Source: Gammaproteobacteria bacterium (GTDB taxonomy: Bacteria > Pseudomonadota > Gammaproteobacteria > Enterobacterales > Alteromonadaceae). Taken from it: a stretch of DNA of 64,000 nt. The stretch is taken from contig JAHJZX010000017.1 of NCBI GenBank assembly GCA_018826295.1, positions 86,520 through 150,519 on the forward strand, written 5' to 3'. The notes under the pieces were generated by a model, which saw only the letters and a list, made by a program, of their open reading frames with translations, ran no database searches and was not told the DNA's origin. The position numbers were made by a program, and so were the translations under genes. This document shows positions 62,061-64,000 of the stretch, in pieces (within the stretch, counting starts at the first letter, position 1; each line of letters begins with the position of its first letter).

Positions 62061-63960
62061 TGCTTTGCCAGAACTGTGCGGTTTTTTGCTCCAGTTCGTC
62101 CTGTGCCATAAACCAGTCTTCTTCAATGCTGGCAAGGCTTTGGCTGGCGCTGGCTTGTTTGGCCAGCAAATCCGTCAGCTCGGCTTTACGTTTAGCGTCG
62201 TAGATATCCGGGTCGGCCATTTTTTCTTCGATAGCTGCCAGCTCTTTGGTCAGCTTTTCCTGCTGTTGCTCCAGCTTATCGACTTTTTGTTTTATTGGCC
62301 GTAGCAAGTTACGTAAATCGGCTTCCAGCCGTTTTTGATCTTTACGCACCACATTGCTGCTGGCAGGCGCGTCTGTTTGGGCGACACTGGCGCTTTGGCG
62401 CGCATCTTGTTGCAGCCACTGGTAATAATCGGCTAAATCACCGTCGAATGGCGCCACACGGCCATGCGCAACCAGATAAAACTCATCGGTACAGCTGCTA
62501 AGCAGGTGGCGGTCGTGCGAGACGATGACTATTGCACCTTCAAACTCTTGCAACGCCATAACGATGGCTTCACGCATATCTAAATCGAGATGGTTTGTCG
62601 GCTCATCGAGTAATAATAAATTTGGCCGCTGATAGACAATTAATGCCAACACTAAACGGGCTTTCTCACCACCGGAGAACGGGGCGCAGGCTTCCAGCGC
62701 TTTGTCGCCATGAAAGCCAAAGCCACCTAAAAAATCGCGCAGCTTTTGCTCGGGTACTAAAGGGTCTAACCGCACCAGATGCTGCAGCGGCGAGTCCTGC
62801 GGCCGTAGTGTTTCCAGCTGATGCTGGGCAAAATAGCCTAAACTGACGCCATTGGCATACCAGACTTCACCGCTTTGCGGCGCCATACTGCCGGACAGCA
62901 ATTTAATTAATGTCGATTTACCGGCGCCATTACGACCCAGTAAACCTATACGGCTACCGGGTAACAGCTGAAACTTAATCTGGCTCAAAATGACTTTATC
63001 GGCATAACCGGCCTGCACATTATCCATTTTCAGCAGCGGGTTAGGTAGCGATTTGGGTTCGCGGAAACTAAAGCTGAAAGGCGAGTCAACATGAGCTGGC
63101 GCCAGAATCGTCATGCGTTCTAGCGCTTTAATCCGGCTTTGCGCCTGACGGGCTTTAGTGGCCTGGGCTTTAAAGCGGTCGATAAATTTTTGCAGGTGCG
63201 CGACCTGGCGCTGTTGCTTATCAAAATTGGCCTGATGCTGTGCCAGCTGCTCGGCGCGTTGGCGCTCAAACTGGCTATAGTTGCCTTTATACAGGGTTAG
63301 TGTTTGCCGTTCGATATGCACAATATTGTCGGTTACCGCATCAAGAAAATCGCGGTCGTGGCTGATCAGCAGCAAGGTGCCCTGATAGTTAGCCAGGTAT
63401 TTTTCCAGCCAGAGTACCGCATCTAAGTCAAGGTGGTTGGTGGGTTCGTCCAGTAGCAGTAATTCGGCGCGTTGCATCAGGGCGCGGGCCAGGTTTAACC
63501 GCATGCGCCAACCACCAGAGAATGACTTAACCGCCTGTTGCTGCGCTTCGCCGCTAAAGCCCAGACCATCGAGCAAAATACCGGCTTTGGCTTCGGCGCG
63601 GTAGCCATCTAAGGCTTCAATTTGCAGATGCACGGCTGCAAGATCTGATTCACTGCAACCGGTACGCACCTTCAGTAACAATGGAAATAACTGCTCGTCG
63701 CCCTGCAGTACATAATCCATCGCGCTGCAGTCCAGTGCTGGTGTTTCCTGCGCTACGGTAGATATGTGCCAGCCGGAAGGAATGCTGACATTGCCTGCGT
63801 CGGCGTGCAATTTATTAAGCAGCAGGGCAAACAGGCTGGATTTACCACAACCGTTAGCACCGACAATTCCCACCTTTTGCCCCGGAAATACGGTAAGATC
63901 GGCACCCTGAAACAAGCACTGAATACCACGGCGCAGTTCCACCTGTTGCAGCTGGATCAT
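62053..63960 (-). CDS. yheS: ABC-F family ATPase YheS
   Basis: YheS is a soluble ABC-F ATPase that acts on ribosomes. The 635-residue protein (E. coli 637) has two ATPase domains. Domain 1: Walker A GANGCGKSS (about 34-42), signature SFSGGWRMRLNLARAL, Walker B LLLDEPTNHLDL. Domain 2: GRNGAGKST (about 345-353), FSGGEKARLVLALIV, and a second DEPTNHLDL. The linker (about 235-300) is the tRNA-interaction motif with many Gln, Arg and Lys, and the C-terminus is a coiled coil (about 545-630). AGGA lies near the ATG. In E. coli it is a neighbour of yheT-yheU; here about 12 kb separates them. Confidence 0.95.
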   Translation of the reverse strand: MIQLQQVELRRGIQCLFQGADLTVFPGQKVGIVGANGCGKSSLFALLLNKLHADAGNVSIPSGWHISTVAQETPALDCSAMDYVLQGDEQLFPLLLKVRTGCSESDLAAVHLQIEALDGYRAEAKAGILLDGLGFSGEAQQQAVKSFSGGWRMRLNLARALMQRAELLLLDEPTNHLDLDAVLWLEKYLANYQGTLLLISHDRDFLDAVTDNIVHIERQTLTLYKGNYSQFERQRAEQLAQHQANFDKQQRQVAHLQKFIDRFKAQATKARQAQSRIKALERMTILAPAHVDSPFSFSFREPKSLPNPLLKMDNVQAGYADKVILSQIKFQLLPGSRIGLLGRNGAGKSTLIKLLSGSMAPQSGEVWYANGVSLGYFAQHQLETLRPQDSPLQHLVRLDPLVPEQKLRDFLGGFGFHGDKALEACAPFSGGEKARLVLALIVYQRPNLLLLDEPTNHLDLDMREAIVMALQEFEGAIVIVSHDRHLLSSCTDEFYLVAHGRVAPFDGDLADYYQWLQQDARQSASVAQTDAPASSNVVRKDQKRLEADLRNLLRPIKQKVDKLEQQQEKLTKELAAIEEKMADPDIYDAKRKAELTDLLAKQASASQSLASIEEDWFMAQDELEQKTAQFWQSNA

Positions 63961-64000
63961 GTTTTTTCCTGTGTAACTGAATTGGGCTGCTAATTTACCC

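Overview
The window looks like chromosome of an aquatic gammaproteobacterium of the Alteromonadales/Chromatiaceae type. Rheinheimera, Alishewanella or Arsukibacterium are my best guess, from gene content and order only; I could not run a comparison. Supporting points are an E. coli-like order polA - Spot 42 - engB - Csr-type RNA - yihI, relatives of the E. coli nudE-yrfG-hslR-hslO-pckA and yheS/yheT/yheU clusters, a complete type II secretion operon, several c-di-GMP proteins, and many small c-type cytochromes and ferredoxin. GC is near 50 percent, falling visibly in 52.5-56.9 kb.

Layout. 0-3.5 kb: the end of rep, a tandem-GAF GGDEF protein with a degenerate EAL domain, and cytochrome c5. 3.5-11.2 kb: polA, then three RNA genes (Spot 42, an undescribed candidate sRNA of about 86 nt, and a CsrB/CsrC-type RNA preceded by a perfect GacA/UvrY-type box), interleaved with engB, cytochrome c4, a methyltransferase, yihI and its DUF2489 neighbour. 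11.2-17.4 kb: a periplasmic amidohydrolase, a DUF1285 gene behind tRNA-His, an MscS channel, a DUF481 outer-membrane protein and a PAS-GGDEF-EAL protein. 17.4-25.9 kb: sbcDC, a BON-domain protein, an orphan sigma-54 activator, and hslR-hslO. 26.0-37.3 kb: gspC to gspN as one tightly overlapping operon. 37.3-43.1 kb: yrfG, nudE, cysQ, pckA and a chemoreceptor. 43.2-46.9 kb: a four-gene membrane-stress operon (a possible ribbon-helix-helix protein, a PspA/IM30 protein, YqiJ and the flotillin YqiK). 46.9-52.4 kb: a lipoprotein with a collagen-like stalk, yheT-yheU, and a Tat-targeted small subunit followed by a GMC oxidoreductase, with a folded palindromic repeat between them.

52.5-56.9 kb is an AT-richer accessory patch: an orphan TPR protein, a small unknown gene, an AlbA_2/HATPase protein and a 3' relic of a type I restriction specificity gene (hsdS), plus a cluster of iteron-like repeats. 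57-64 kb returns to ordinary genes: a PAS-GAF-GGDEF protein, a stand-alone LPD1-like HExxH protein, a COG2509 flavoprotein, fdxA, a 46-residue membrane protein, a TIGR02444 gene and yheS.

The strongest leads for something undescribed are the sRNA candidate at 7306-7391, the RHH-PspA-YqiJ-YqiK operon, the cloverleaf-like repeat at 50721-50822, and the repeat cluster beside the hsdS relic. No CRISPR array, intact prophage, insertion sequence or integrase gene was seen.
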